64,000 nucleotides of DNA from Fimbriimonadaceae bacterium (lineage in GTDB: Bacteria > Armatimonadota > Fimbriimonadia > Fimbriimonadales > Fimbriimonadaceae), in NCBI GenBank assembly GCA_019454125.1, contig CP075365.1:1916218-1980217 (forward strand), read 5' to 3'. This document shows positions 34,210 through 42,913 of the stretch, one piece after another. Every line of letters begins with the position of its first letter. Within the stretch, counting starts at the first letter, position 1. Made by a program: the position numbers and the translations under genes. The notes under the pieces were generated by a model. That model was not told the DNA's origin. It saw only the letters and a program-made list of their open reading frames with translations, and made no database searches.

Positions 34210-35424
34210 TTAGTCGCCCCGGCGAATTGCCGAGGGCGGGCTCCCAAAACGTCGTGAGAAAGCCCGGCTAAAGTGGGCAGGGCTGGCGAATCCAACGGCC
34301 TGGGCCACGGCGCCCACGTGCCCTTCCCCTCTCACCAAAAGATCCCGCGCCCTTTCCAGCCTAAGTCCGACCACATACTTGTGGAAGGGCTGTTTCGTCG
34401 CCTGGCGGAACAGATGGCGGAAATGCGAGGTGCTCAACCCCAAGTCTTCGGCGATTTGGTGGTCCTGAAGGTCTTTCGCGAAGTTCCGGTCCACGATGGC
34501 CAGGGCCCGGTCGATCAGGCGGTCGTTGGGGGAGCCTCGACCGATCACGCCCTCGGTCAAGTCGTGCGCCCGCTCGACCGTCCTGCGGCTCAGCAACGCC
34601 TTGTCCTCAAGCTGAAGGAATTCCTTCGCCGCCTCAAGTTGCGCCTTGTGCGTGCTCTTATCCGCGCCGACCTCGAGCATGGCAGCCCCGACCACGGCCA
34701 AAAAGGTCAGCGCAAAACCTCGGGCCTCATCCAGGTCACCCGCCGCTAGGATCGCATTAGACACCTGCTTAATCGCGACCTCGAACTTTGCGCGGTCGCA
34801 AAGGCGTAAAGCCTGCCCAATCTCGTGGAAAGCCACGTCCCCGCCGTGCCCTCGGAAGGGACAGGTTTTCGGGGTTTCGAACTCAAAGAAGACGTCGAAA
34901 AAGACGAAACTTGCGGGACCGTCTGCCTTGCGGAAGACGACCTTGTCGACCTTCGTGCCACTCTCGACTTCGAGCCAAAGACAGTCGACCCGGTTTTCGA
35001 CCCCATCGACGGACACCGACGCGACCGGCTCGATCTCGCTCCCGTCCCCGTTCGGCAGGCTCACGGGATCGGGATCGCTGGCGACCCCATAATGACGCCC
35101 AAAGGTCAGCGGCAACGACGCCGTGAGCTCGCCTTCGTGCATGAAAAGGAGGTGGCCGCCAAGGGCACCGGGGTTATCCTGCGCGCTTTCGCAATAAAGC
35201 GCAAAGATCCCGACAATTCCCACGCGCTTCAGCACACCCTCGTTTTCTGGAACGGGGACCTCGAGCGACCGCGGCAAACCTCTCGCGGGATGGCGTTCGC
35301 CGGAACCCCCATGACTCTGCCATCCATGACCCCCGCGAAATACGATCCCTCCGATATCAAACCCTTGCCAGGCAGGGGCCGATTCGTTACGGGAGAACGT
35401 TCCGAAAACGCGGGAAAAGTTCAC
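34210..35424 (-). CDS. AraC-family transcriptional regulator with unusual N-terminal domain
   Basis: 404 residues. The C-terminal 100 (about 300-400) are the two-HTH AraC domain: DLQDHQIAEDLGLSTSHFRH, FRQATKQPFHKYVV, RDLLVRGEGHVGAVAQAVGF and ASPAHFSRAFSRRFG. The N-terminal 190 residues are beta-rich (a glycan-binding-like jelly roll; SFVFFDVFFEFE) and match no AraC sensor I know. A helical linker follows. GTG start overlaps the stop of the solute-binding protein gene (GTGA), so regulator and transporter component are co-translated. A ligand delivered or bound by the lipoprotein may be its inducer (inference). Confidence 0.85.
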   Translation of the reverse strand: MNFSRVFGTFSRNESAPAWQGFDIGGIVFRGGHGWQSHGGSGERHPARGLPRSLEVPVPENEGVLKRVGIVGIFALYCESAQDNPGALGGHLLFMHEGELTASLPLTFGRHYGVASDPDPVSLPNGDGSEIEPVASVSVDGVENRVDCLWLEVESGTKVDKVVFRKADGPASFVFFDVFFEFETPKTCPFRGHGGDVAFHEIGQALRLCDRAKFEVAIKQVSNAILAAGDLDEARGFALTFLAVVGAAMLEVGADKSTHKAQLEAAKEFLQLEDKALLSRRTVERAHDLTEGVIGRGSPNDRLIDRALAIVDRNFAKDLQDHQIAEDLGLSTSHFRHLFRQATKQPFHKYVVGLRLERARDLLVRGEGHVGAVAQAVGFASPAHFSRAFSRRFGSPPSAIRRGD

Positions 35425-37019
35425 TCGCCTATCGACACCTTTGTGTGCGGAAGGTGGCCGAACAAGCTTTCCCGGAGACCCGCCACTTGGGGCCGGATCA
35501 ACTCGGCGTCACGCTGGAAATAGATCGGGATCCACACCGCATCGTCCAGCACGAGGTCTTCTGCCTGTGCATAAAGCGGTAAGCGCGCGTCCATGTCCTG
35601 TAGCGTGTCGGCTTGCCGACAAAGCTCGTCGAAGGCCGCGTTGCTGTAGCCGATCTTGTTCTCGGGCCCCCAAGTCGCCAGCATATGGCTTAAGAAGTTC
35701 TGGGGATCCAAGTAGTCGGCTGCCCAACGCATGTGGAAGAACCCTTGCTTCTTGGCGTTATATTTTTCGAGGTACGCGCCCCATTCCATGGTTTGGAGCT
35801 TAACGTCGATTCCAAGGTTCTTTTTCAGGTCGCTCGCCACCGCTTCCGCCACAAGTTTGATGTCTGGGCGGTCTTCGCGGAAGGTGAGGGTGAGGGCCGG
35901 GAAACCGATACCTCCAGGGTAACCCGCATCGCCAAGGAGCGCCTTGGCCGAGGCTACGTCGTACTTATGCGCTGCCGCTTCCGGCCGCCCTCCCCCGGGC
36001 ACGCCCGGCGGGACGATACCGTTGGCAACGGAGTTGATGCCCCCCAAGAGCTCGTCCACTATACGCTGTTTGTCGATCGCTTTCGCGACCGCCTGCCGCA
36101 CGCGCTTGTCCTTAAACTCTTTGATCACGTTCTGGTTTAGACCGACGTACCAAATCGCAGGCCTTTGGAAAAGCTTCAGGTCGTTCTTGAACTTTTCGTC
36201 TTTCTGCAAAGGCGCGACATCCTGCCGCTCAAGCATCACGAGGTCAAGCTCGCCGTTCTTATACTTGTTAAGCCGCGTGACCGCGTCCCCGATGACGGGC
36301 CGCTCGATGCTCTCCAGTAACGGCGCACCGCCGTGGTAGTCCTTATTCGCTTCTAAGATTATGCTCTGTTGCGCCAGATACGTCTTAACCTTGAAGGGGC
36401 CCGCGCCAATCATCTGGCTGACTTGGGTGATGGCGGTTTCAGCAGGGACAGATTCCTTCGGGAGGACGGCAGCCGTCAAGAAAGTCAACTTTCCTAAGAA
36501 GTAAGGCGTTGGCTTAACGAGGGTGATTTCAACCGTTTTGTCGTCAACGACCTTAACGCCGGAAATCTCGTTCGCGCTTCCTTCTATCCGCTCCTTAACC
36601 CCTAAGATATCACCCAGGTAGGCGTCCGCGACTGGAGAAGCGAGCTTAGGGTTCGCGGTGCGTTCCAAGCTCCATTTGACGTCTGCGGCCGTGACCGCGC
36701 GCCCGTTGTGGAACTTCGCGTCTCGAAGCGTAAATGTGTAGGTCTTCCCGTCCGGGCTAACCTCCCACTTTTCTGCCAGGTAGCCGGTCGGTTTGCTGTC
36801 TTCGTCCCAACCCACCAAGCCTTCATAGACCTGTTGAAGGAGGTCGATCGTGTCCCCGTCCTGGACCAGGTGCGGGTCCATGGTCGTGGGGTTCGTCACG
36901 ATTGGATAGCGGAAAGCCTTTGAGGGGCCCTTGGAGGCTTGGCCCTCGGAGAACTTTCCGGGCTGGCATCCCACCAGCAACGTAAGAAGTGAAACGGCGA
37001 GGATAGCGGAGACTCGCAT
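35421..37019 (-). CDS. Peptide/nickel-type ABC transporter substrate-binding lipoprotein (family 5)
   Basis: A 532-residue DppA/OppA-like binding protein. The lipoprotein signal ends LTLLVGC (lipid-anchored Cys17). Family features: TMDPHLVQDGDTIDLLQQVY, YEGLVGWDEDSKPTGYLAEK, WEVSPDGKTYTFTLRDAKFH (the classic family-5 signature), NGRAVTAADVKWSLER. It captures peptides or similar solutes in the periplasm. No permease or ATPase gene is nearby, so it either uses a distant transporter or serves as a sensor. Starts 11 bases after recO and overlaps the AraC-type gene by 4. Confidence 0.93.
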   Translation of the reverse strand: MRVSAILAVSLLTLLVGCQPGKFSEGQASKGPSKAFRYPIVTNPTTMDPHLVQDGDTIDLLQQVYEGLVGWDEDSKPTGYLAEKWEVSPDGKTYTFTLRDAKFHNGRAVTAADVKWSLERTANPKLASPVADAYLGDILGVKERIEGSANEISGVKVVDDKTVEITLVKPTPYFLGKLTFLTAAVLPKESVPAETAITQVSQMIGAGPFKVKTYLAQQSIILEANKDYHGGAPLLESIERPVIGDAVTRLNKYKNGELDLVMLERQDVAPLQKDEKFKNDLKLFQRPAIWYVGLNQNVIKEFKDKRVRQAVAKAIDKQRIVDELLGGINSVANGIVPPGVPGGGRPEAAAHKYDVASAKALLGDAGYPGGIGFPALTLTFREDRPDIKLVAEAVASDLKKNLGIDVKLQTMEWGAYLEKYNAKKQGFFHMRWAADYLDPQNFLSHMLATWGPENKIGYSNAAFDELCRQADTLQDMDARLPLYAQAEDLVLDDAVWIPIYFQRDAELIRPQVAGLRESLFGHLPHTKVSIGE

Positions 37020-37029
37020 CCGTTATAAA

Positions 37030-37809
37030 TTATGTACCAGGTGTGTTGCGGGGTTCGGGGCTCTTCGCTTTCGGCGCCTCCCTCGTGCGCAAAAGGCTCC
37101 GCAAAGTCGGTAGTTCGCGTTCGAGGGTGGCCGACCAAAACCAGAGGAGGACGCCCAGACACTCGGCAGCCCGGGCGATCCTGGGCGGCGGTTCGACCTG
37201 GCCGCTCACCTTTTTGAGCGCGATCAGGGCTTCGGCCGAGACCAAGCGGCGGTCCGCGTAGGGCTCCGCAGACTCCGCCCGCACAAAGCCGCCCGCAGAG
37301 GCAGAGACCCAAGCCGGGTTTAAGTCCAGCCCTTCGCCCGTGACGACGCACCGCGTCCAGTCCGTGCCTAGCCCTTCTTCGCGCAAGAGCCAGGCGAGGA
37401 ACCACACCAGCGGCGCCTCCCAAGGTTCCCCGCCCGCGATCGCGGCGAGGGCACCGCCCATCAGGTCGAAGGTGTCCGGGGCAGGACTCTCATAGGGCAG
37501 CGCGGTCGCCACAACCTCAGCGACGGCCAGCCCCGCCATGAGACGGTCGTAGTCGGTCCGTAGCCCGGGATAGGACGTGACCGGGCGCACATGGGTGACA
37601 AACCGCCGCGCGGGGCCAGGCGCCCAGGTCACGAGCGACCGCGCGAGAAGCTCGCTGCTGCCAGCCAAGCGCGAGCCCGATTTCCGCGCGCCTTTCGCAA
37701 CGACATCAAGCTTGCCGAAGGTGCGCGTCAAGAGCACGAGGCGGCGGTCGCTCTCGCCGGCGTCGTGCCGGCGCAAGACGATGGCCTCGTCGGAAACTTC
37801 GCGCGACAA
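37030..37809 (-). CDS. recO: DNA repair protein RecO
   Basis: A 259-residue RecO. The N-terminal OB fold (EAIVLRRHDAGESDRRLVLL, TRTFGKLDVVAKGARKSGSR) and the helical C-terminal domain (DYDRLMAGLAVAEVVATALP, FDLMGGALAAI) are typical. RecO loads RecA onto SSB-covered DNA with RecR and anneals strands. The zinc-finger cysteines of many RecO proteins are absent: a single Cys in CVVTGEGLDLNPAWVSAS stands where the first pair should be. TTG start, 3 bases after the stop of the upstream membrane-protein gene. Confidence 0.9.
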   Translation of the reverse strand: MSREVSDEAIVLRRHDAGESDRRLVLLTRTFGKLDVVAKGARKSGSRLAGSSELLARSLVTWAPGPARRFVTHVRPVTSYPGLRTDYDRLMAGLAVAEVVATALPYESPAPDTFDLMGGALAAIAGGEPWEAPLVWFLAWLLREEGLGTDWTRCVVTGEGLDLNPAWVSASAGGFVRAESAEPYADRRLVSAEALIALKKVSGQVEPPPRIARAAECLGVLLWFWSATLERELPTLRSLLRTREAPKAKSPEPRNTPGT

Positions 37810-37812
37810 CGG

Positions 37813-38595
37813 CTAGCCGGCGGGGCCGCCGCCACCCAGGTTCTGGAAACTTTGGATCCACTCGACCCAGATGAAGAACATGCGGTCGATGACCAACGCA
37901 AAACGCGCCATGACCGTGCTCCCGAAGATCGCGCCAAAGCCGACCATGAGCATCCAGCGCCCAAGCTTGTTAAAGCTGAGAAGGAACTTGCCCTTGAGCT
38001 CGAAGCTAAAGAGGAAGTAGCTGAGAGAGGCGAGCACGGTGACCACAAAGATCAGGTTGCTGAGAGCCTGGCTCGGCCAGAGCGCCCCGTTGATCGCGGC
38101 ACGGGCGGCGGGCTCAAGGCCGGCCGTTCCCGGCTTGGTCCACTGGAAGGGCTGGTCGAGCTGGATGGAGGTCGGAATGATGGGCTGCATGCTGCCCATG
38201 ATCTGGCCGCTATAGGTCTGCCACCAGACCTGGATCTGCTGCCCTGCCCAGAGGCCGAGGATGATCCCGATGGGGACGCGGCTCATCCACCCGTTCTTCT
38301 TGCTGAAGACCCAATAGCCCATGAGGCCGACGGGCAGGAGGATGGCGTAGATCCAATAGGCGGGCTGCTCCAGGGCGCCGGTCGAGGTGTCGATCTGGCC
38401 GACCATTTTCTCCCACCAGAGCGGGAAGAGCGTCTCGCGCCAAAGCGCGACGAGCGAATAGCCTGCAGCAAGGCCAAGGAAGATGTGCTCGAAGAAGCGG
38501 TAAAGCTTGGTCTCCTTATAGAGCACGCTGTACAGGCCGATGGTGGCAATGACGCCGAGCGTCAGTTTTATCAGCGTGTAAGTCCCGATGTTCAA
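37813..38595 (-). CDS. Polytopic membrane protein of the recO-linked cluster
   Basis: A 260-residue protein with about six hydrophobic helices (LGVIATIGLYSVLY; HIFLGLAAGYSLVALW; IYAILLPVGLMGYWVF; VPIGIILGLWAG; LIFVVTVLASLSYFLFSF; FGAIFGSTVMARFALVIDRM). TTG start in a TTGA overlap with the preceding gene. No family recognised with confidence. It is the fourth of a run of overlapping membrane-protein genes, so a multi-subunit membrane complex is likely. Confidence 0.8.
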   Translation of the reverse strand: MNIGTYTLIKLTLGVIATIGLYSVLYKETKLYRFFEHIFLGLAAGYSLVALWRETLFPLWWEKMVGQIDTSTGALEQPAYWIYAILLPVGLMGYWVFSKKNGWMSRVPIGIILGLWAGQQIQVWWQTYSGQIMGSMQPIIPTSIQLDQPFQWTKPGTAGLEPAARAAINGALWPSQALSNLIFVVTVLASLSYFLFSFELKGKFLLSFNKLGRWMLMVGFGAIFGSTVMARFALVIDRMFFIWVEWIQSFQNLGGGGPAG

Positions 38596-39563
38596 CGCTT
38601 TGCCCTCCGCACCTGGATCATGCCGATGTTTCCGACCACGACCGCGGTGATCAGCAACGCGATCGCCACGTGGAACGCAAGATAGTATTTTTGGCCACGT
38701 GCGAAGGTGATGGTGTTTGGCTCTATCGACCTCAGTGACGGGGCGGAGACGTTGCTCTTTTGTGGGAACGGAACGATGATGTTTCCGGTCTCGTCGGGCA
38801 CGTTGAGCCCGTATCGCATCATGTATTCGACGTCGTAGACCCCTTTAAGCCCGATCGCCACCCCGACGACCTGCCCGGACTGCCAAAACGGCAAGACTTG
38901 GGGGCCGGTGACGCCGGTCGTCATCGCGGAGAGTCTCGTCTTTCGGGAAAGGCGCTGGATCGCGATATCGATCGAAGCACTAGCAGTGACGACAACGTAA
39001 AGCCCTGCGTCGCCGATCTTGCGGACCGACCGCAGCACGGGCGACTCGAAGATCGGCCTTTCGACGCCCGCAGGGTCCTTGACCCGCCGCGAGCCGATCG
39101 CCTGGCGAACGTCGAAGGCGACCGCGTTCAGGGTGCCCTCCGCGTTCGGGAAGTAGGAGAGGTCGAGATAGTCCTCCCAACTTCGGTACGGCTCCAGGCC
39201 GATGCGCTGCCGCTCGAGGTTCAGCTGGGAGATGACGTTGCGGAAGACCTGCGGCGCCTGCGGGTCGGCGACGCTATAGATGGCGAACTTCAGCTTGCGC
39301 GCCATGACAATCCGCAGAAGGCCCTCAAGGTGCCCCTGGCTCTCGCCGCGCGTGGATACCGTCCAGTCCGACTGGATGAACACGGTCTTGTTCGGCGGGA
39401 CGTCCATCAGCGCCTTGTACATGTCCTTCGAAGAAGGATCTGGATCGACCGGGATCGTGGCCGGGACGAAGAGCGGAATGCTCACGACGACGACAAGGAT
39501 GGCGTAAAGAATCCGCCGGTCGATTGCCTGTAGCTTTTCCCAAATAGTCCGTTCACCGTTCAT
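38592..39563 (-). CDS. Bitopic membrane protein with large external domain
   Basis: 323 residues. Helix 1 at about 18-38 (ILYAILVVVVSIPLFVPATI), a 230-residue alpha/beta domain, and helix 2 near the C-terminus (AFHVAIALLITAVVVGNIGM). The middle contains VFIQSDWTVSTRGESQGHLE and VVVTASASIDIAIQRL, reminiscent of an alpha/beta binding fold, but no family is assigned. ATGA overlap on both sides within the cluster. Confidence 0.8.
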   Translation of the reverse strand: MNGERTIWEKLQAIDRRILYAILVVVVSIPLFVPATIPVDPDPSSKDMYKALMDVPPNKTVFIQSDWTVSTRGESQGHLEGLLRIVMARKLKFAIYSVADPQAPQVFRNVISQLNLERQRIGLEPYRSWEDYLDLSYFPNAEGTLNAVAFDVRQAIGSRRVKDPAGVERPIFESPVLRSVRKIGDAGLYVVVTASASIDIAIQRLSRKTRLSAMTTGVTGPQVLPFWQSGQVVGVAIGLKGVYDVEYMMRYGLNVPDETGNIIVPFPQKSNVSAPSLRSIEPNTITFARGQKYYLAFHVAIALLITAVVVGNIGMIQVRRAKR

Positions 39564-40507
39564 CCGGAGACCCCTCCTCGCTCAAGTCCGAGCCAAAGCC
39601 GCAGTCCCATCGCGAGCGCGCCAAGCCCGACTCCGAACTCAAGAGCGCGCAAGGCGGGGACCTGCATGAACGACCGCACCCAGTCGGCGACCACGTTCAG
39701 TTTGAAGTTGTTCAAGAAGTGCGCCTCGCCGGTCGTCGCGGAGGCTCCCGGCAGGTTGAGGGCAGTTGCCAGTCCGGTGACGCCCGAGTTCCAGAGCACG
39801 ACGAGCGCGCCCAGCAGGCTGAGCATCAGGATCAGCGCGCTTCCCATCAGCACGGTCGATTCGACCGAGCGGATCCGGAACGCGCGATAGGCCGCAGAGA
39901 GGATGAAGAACGCGATCATGGAGAACATAGCCGCGTCCATCTGTTGCAGGAGCCCGTCGAAGAACAGGTCGAAGGCGAAGTTCACCGGCATCCAGTTCTG
40001 CATGAGGTCGAGCTGTCCTTGCGGATCGCCGAAGCGGCGCGTGATCCAGTCGGCATAGCCGAGGCCCACCATCACGACCATGCTTCCCAGGAGCAGCGCG
40101 CTGAACTCGCGGTCCGGTTGACGCCGGACGATGCGGCCGATATGGACGCGCAGGAGCGAGTAGATCCCGAGGCCGAGCAGGAACGCGGTCAGGATGTTTG
40201 CGACGTCGGCGACCTTTGGCAACGCGTCCGAGAGGAAGAACCCGAACTCCTCACCGGGCCGCGGCAGGTCGCCGGCGGCGCGATTAATCGGTTGCGGCAC
40301 GATCCAGAGCAAGAAGTAGAAGAGCCCGGCCGCGAAGGTGAAGATCCACACCACCCCGCGGCGCGCCTGGGCCGGGAGCTGGGTGCAGGCAATGACCCCC
40401 GCGAAGCCGATCACCAGGGTGACGGCTATCTTCAGCCACATTTCCGGCGAGCCTGGCGTCACGCCCCAGAACGTGATCGGCGGCACTTGGGCGATCAGTT
40501 GGTTCAC
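39560..40507 (-). CDS. Polytopic membrane protein of the recO-linked cluster
   Basis: A 315-residue protein with seven to eight helices (LKIAVTLVIGFAGVIACTQL; GVVWIFTFAAGLFYFLLWIV; ILTAFLLGLGIYSLL; LLLGSMVVMVGLGYADWI; MIAFFILSAAYRAFRI; ALILMLSLLGALVVLWNSGV and others). GTG start overlapping the preceding stop (GTGA). Not recognised; probable partner of the neighbouring membrane proteins. Confidence 0.8.
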   Translation of the reverse strand: MNQLIAQVPPITFWGVTPGSPEMWLKIAVTLVIGFAGVIACTQLPAQARRGVVWIFTFAAGLFYFLLWIVPQPINRAAGDLPRPGEEFGFFLSDALPKVADVANILTAFLLGLGIYSLLRVHIGRIVRRQPDREFSALLLGSMVVMVGLGYADWITRRFGDPQGQLDLMQNWMPVNFAFDLFFDGLLQQMDAAMFSMIAFFILSAAYRAFRIRSVESTVLMGSALILMLSLLGALVVLWNSGVTGLATALNLPGASATTGEAHFLNNFKLNVVADWVRSFMQVPALRALEFGVGLGALAMGLRLWLGLERGGVSG

Positions 40508-41481
40508 TGTCCGCCACCTGTCTCAGGTTTCTGCGGTCGTTCGATCGTGATGTCCTTATCTGTGATGAGTGGGTTGAAAAGTCGATAGACAGAGGTGTCG
40601 GCCCTGGTCTTCAAAGCGGGCTCTTGCTCCAAAAGCCGCTCCGTCGATTCGTAGACGCTCTTTTCTTCGTCGCTCATCTGCTCGAACCGCTCGGGCTCTG
40701 CGTCTGAGAAACCGACCCGCGCCATCGTGGTCTGTTGCGTGCGTTCGATGCTCATCCCGAGGAAGCCGAAGATGACGAAGCACGCGACGAGCAGCTTGCA
40801 CCAGTCTTGGCCGACCAAGCTGCCGACCAAGACCGGGATCCGGCTCAGATAGGCGCTGGCGGCGTAGAACTCGTCGCCAATGAGGACGTAGTCGCAGGCT
40901 GCGATGAAGAACGGGGTTTGCGCGGTCTGGGTCGAACCTGCGACCTGGATCGCGCCGACGCTGTTCGCGGTCTCGGCAAAGATCAGCGACTCAGCGTAGA
41001 ACTCACCGAGCAGGAACGTCGCCGCCGCCTTTTCGCGCAGGATGGTCCCGCTCACGCCGGCCGCGAAGGCGAACTGACGGTCGCTCACGAACCGCACCGA
41101 GTCCACATCGTAGCGTTCGATCAAGCCTTGTTTCTGATATGTTTCGCGGATGATCTCCTGTGCCACCGTGTAGACCGCGGCGTCCGCGATGCAGAGCTTG
41201 ATGGGCGTGGCGAACTGGGCAGCGATCTTTGTGACGTGGGCGAAGACGTTGAGCGCCTGGACCGAGACCGCGTTCAGGGTCCCGATCCCAGGGACCATGA
41301 TGATTGGCCGACCCATCTCCGTGGCACGGCCGATCGAATCGTCGATCGCGTTCAGCCCCGGGATGCGGCGGATAAACAGCTCCTTCTTCCCTTTCTGGGC
41401 GCGGTAAATGTTGAAGAGGATGAAGGTCACCATGACCAACGTGACAACGATGCCGAACCAACCGGTGTCGAGGTATTGCAC
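40504..41481 (-). CDS. DUF6754-like membrane-associated protein
   Basis: 325 residues. N-terminal helix (WFGIVVTLVMVTFILFNIYR), a central soluble domain with DSIGRATEMGRPIIMVPGIG, AVYTVAQEIIRETYQKQGL and CDYVLIGDEFYAASAYLSRI, and a second helix (LLVACFVIFGFLGM). The pattern recalls the DUF6754 family that I remember from Armatimonadota and Chloroflexota; that name is from memory. GTG start immediately after the stop of the 98-residue gene. The acidic tail (QMSDEEKSVYESTERLLEQE) is cytoplasmic. Role unknown; likely the conserved core of the cluster. Confidence 0.72.
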   Translation of the reverse strand: MQYLDTGWFGIVVTLVMVTFILFNIYRAQKGKKELFIRRIPGLNAIDDSIGRATEMGRPIIMVPGIGTLNAVSVQALNVFAHVTKIAAQFATPIKLCIADAAVYTVAQEIIRETYQKQGLIERYDVDSVRFVSDRQFAFAAGVSGTILREKAAATFLLGEFYAESLIFAETANSVGAIQVAGSTQTAQTPFFIAACDYVLIGDEFYAASAYLSRIPVLVGSLVGQDWCKLLVACFVIFGFLGMSIERTQQTTMARVGFSDAEPERFEQMSDEEKSVYESTERLLEQEPALKTRADTSVYRLFNPLITDKDITIERPQKPETGGGQ

Positions 41482-41778
41482 CTAAGCCTCCTGCCCCGCG
41501 AGTTTTTTCTCTTCGATCCGGCTTATCAGCCTTTCAAGGGCTGCGCGGTTGCGCATGAGCCGCGAATAGTCGTTGATGGCGTCGAAGCCCAAAAACGGCA
41601 CAAGGAACGGAGAGAAAGCGATCGTCCCCTGGGCAGCGATGCCCATCACAGGCTTGTGCATCTCCAGGAAAAAGACGGCGGGCACCTCCATGCCTCGCTT
41701 AGCGACTTCATCCGCCACCTTCTCGATCAAGCGGTCCGTCTCCTCCCGCGTGAGGTCTTGTTCCCAGAACGTCTCCAT
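41482..41778 (-). CDS. Small helical protein of the recO-linked cluster, 98 residues
   Basis: Acidic N-terminus (METFWEQDLTREETDRLIEK), a hydrophobic middle (FFLEMHKPVMGIAAQGTIAF; SPFLVPFLGF) and a basic C-terminal helix (ALERLISRIEEKKLAGQEA). The ATG at 41778 is chosen over an ATG 18 codons upstream because GGAAGG stands 4 bases before it. Overlaps the upstream gene by 71 bases and abuts the DUF6754-like gene without a gap. Function unknown. Confidence 0.7.
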   Translation of the reverse strand: METFWEQDLTREETDRLIEKVADEVAKRGMEVPAVFFLEMHKPVMGIAAQGTIAFSPFLVPFLGFDAINDYSRLMRNRAALERLISRIEEKKLAGQEA

Positions 41779-42193
41779 CGGCCTTCCAGAGTTCGCGTAT
41801 TTTGGCCAATACTTGCGCCTCGTTGCTTGCATAGACCAGTTGCACCCCCCGAAAGGCGTCTAACCGGCCCGGCTTTTCTAGCGGGGAAAGCCTGATCCCT
41901 CCCTGCTCAGGGATGAGACGCTTGACGTCGGACCAACGTATCGCGGTAACTGAAAGACCGCACCTTCGGCGCGCTTCGTTCTCGCCAAGGCTAAATTTTA
42001 GGGGCAAAAAAAGTTCGGCCGTGCTAGCCAAGACCACGCCACCGCCGAGAAGGGCCATGAAAGGGGCCACATTCGGGTGGAAGGCCTCGCCTCGGAAGAG
42101 AATGTAGCCGGCGGCGGCCGCGACGAGGGCCACGAGGGAGGCTCGCTGCCGGATGCCCGGCCGTCCCTCCCAAAGGCGCGCTTCCCAGTCCAT
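41708..42193 (-). CDS. Membrane protein with PH-like domain
   Basis: 161 residues. Two close hydrophobic helices (SLVALVAAAAGYILF; FMALLGGGVVLASTAELFL), then a soluble module beginning FSLGENEARRRCGLSVTAIR and WSDVKRLIPEQGGIRLSP, the look of bacterial PH-like domains. First gene of the long minus-strand operon reaching to the AraC-type gene. ATG at 42193 is preferred because the residues upstream are not protein-like. Divergent from the alpha/beta hydrolase with about 55 bases between starts. Confidence 0.65.
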   Translation of the reverse strand: MDWEARLWEGRPGIRQRASLVALVAAAAGYILFRGEAFHPNVAPFMALLGGGVVLASTAELFLPLKFSLGENEARRRCGLSVTAIRWSDVKRLIPEQGGIRLSPLEKPGRLDAFRGVQLVYASNEAQVLAKIRELWKADGDVLGTRPHAGGDGPLDREGGG

Positions 42194-42247
42194 CCGTAGC
42201 CGCCATTCTGAACGGACCCGCGCTGCGTGCCCAGATATCATGGGCGG

Positions 42248-42907
42248 ATGGCGCGTTGGACGGTGCCGGTCCGCGACAGCGAGGTGCCGGTTATGGCGGA
42301 GGGGGACGGGAGCACCGTGGTCGTCCTGGCCCACGGTGCAGGCAGCCACATGGAGCACAAGACCATGGAATGGCTGGCCGGCTTGGTGCGGCAGACTGGA
42401 GCTTCGGTCGCCCGTTTCAACTTCCTGTACCGCGCCTGTGGCCGGCCCCTGCCGGACCGCATGCCTCTGCTCGTCCAGACCTACCGTGCGGTGGTGGACA
42501 GCGTGCGCGGACAGCTCTCACCGAAGAGGCTCGTGGTCGGCGGACACTCGATGGGCGGGCGCGTGGCGTCTGTCATGGAGTCCGAGGCGCGGACCGCCGA
42601 CGGGCTCCTGCTCTTCGCCTACCCCCTCCATCCCCCCGGCCAGCCGGAAAAGCTCCGCGATGCGCACTTGGCGTCGATCCAGACGCCGACCCTACAGTTC
42701 AGCGGAACCCGGGACGAGTTCTGCACGCGAGGACTGATGGAGGCCGTCCACCAGCGCCTCGATGCCCAGACCTGGCGGCTGCACTGGATCGAGGGCGCAG
42801 ACCACAGCTATTCTGTGGGCAGGGCCTCTGGCCGGACGCGAAAGGACGTCGAAGCCGAGATCGTCGAGGCCCTCACCGGCTTTGGATCTGGAGCGGGCCT
42901 CTGGTGA
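42248..42907 (+). CDS. Alpha/beta hydrolase, KANL3/Tex30-like
   Basis: A 219-residue hydrolase: VVVLAHGAGSHMEHKTMEWL (oxyanion region), VARFNFLYRACGRPLPDRMP, nucleophile Ser in VVGGHSMGGRVAS, Asp in FSGTRDEFC, His in EGADHSYSV. The family comprises small intracellular esterase-like proteins of unknown substrate. ATG at 42248 aligns with the family start; an earlier in-frame GTG exists. Its stop is 6 bases from the converging prs stop. Confidence 0.85.
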   Translation: MARWTVPVRDSEVPVMAEGDGSTVVVLAHGAGSHMEHKTMEWLAGLVRQTGASVARFNFLYRACGRPLPDRMPLLVQTYRAVVDSVRGQLSPKRLVVGGHSMGGRVASVMESEARTADGLLLFAYPLHPPGQPEKLRDAHLASIQTPTLQFSGTRDEFCTRGLMEAVHQRLDAQTWRLHWIEGADHSYSVGRASGRTRKDVEAEIVEALTGFGSGAGLW

Positions 42908-42913
42908 CCGCCC

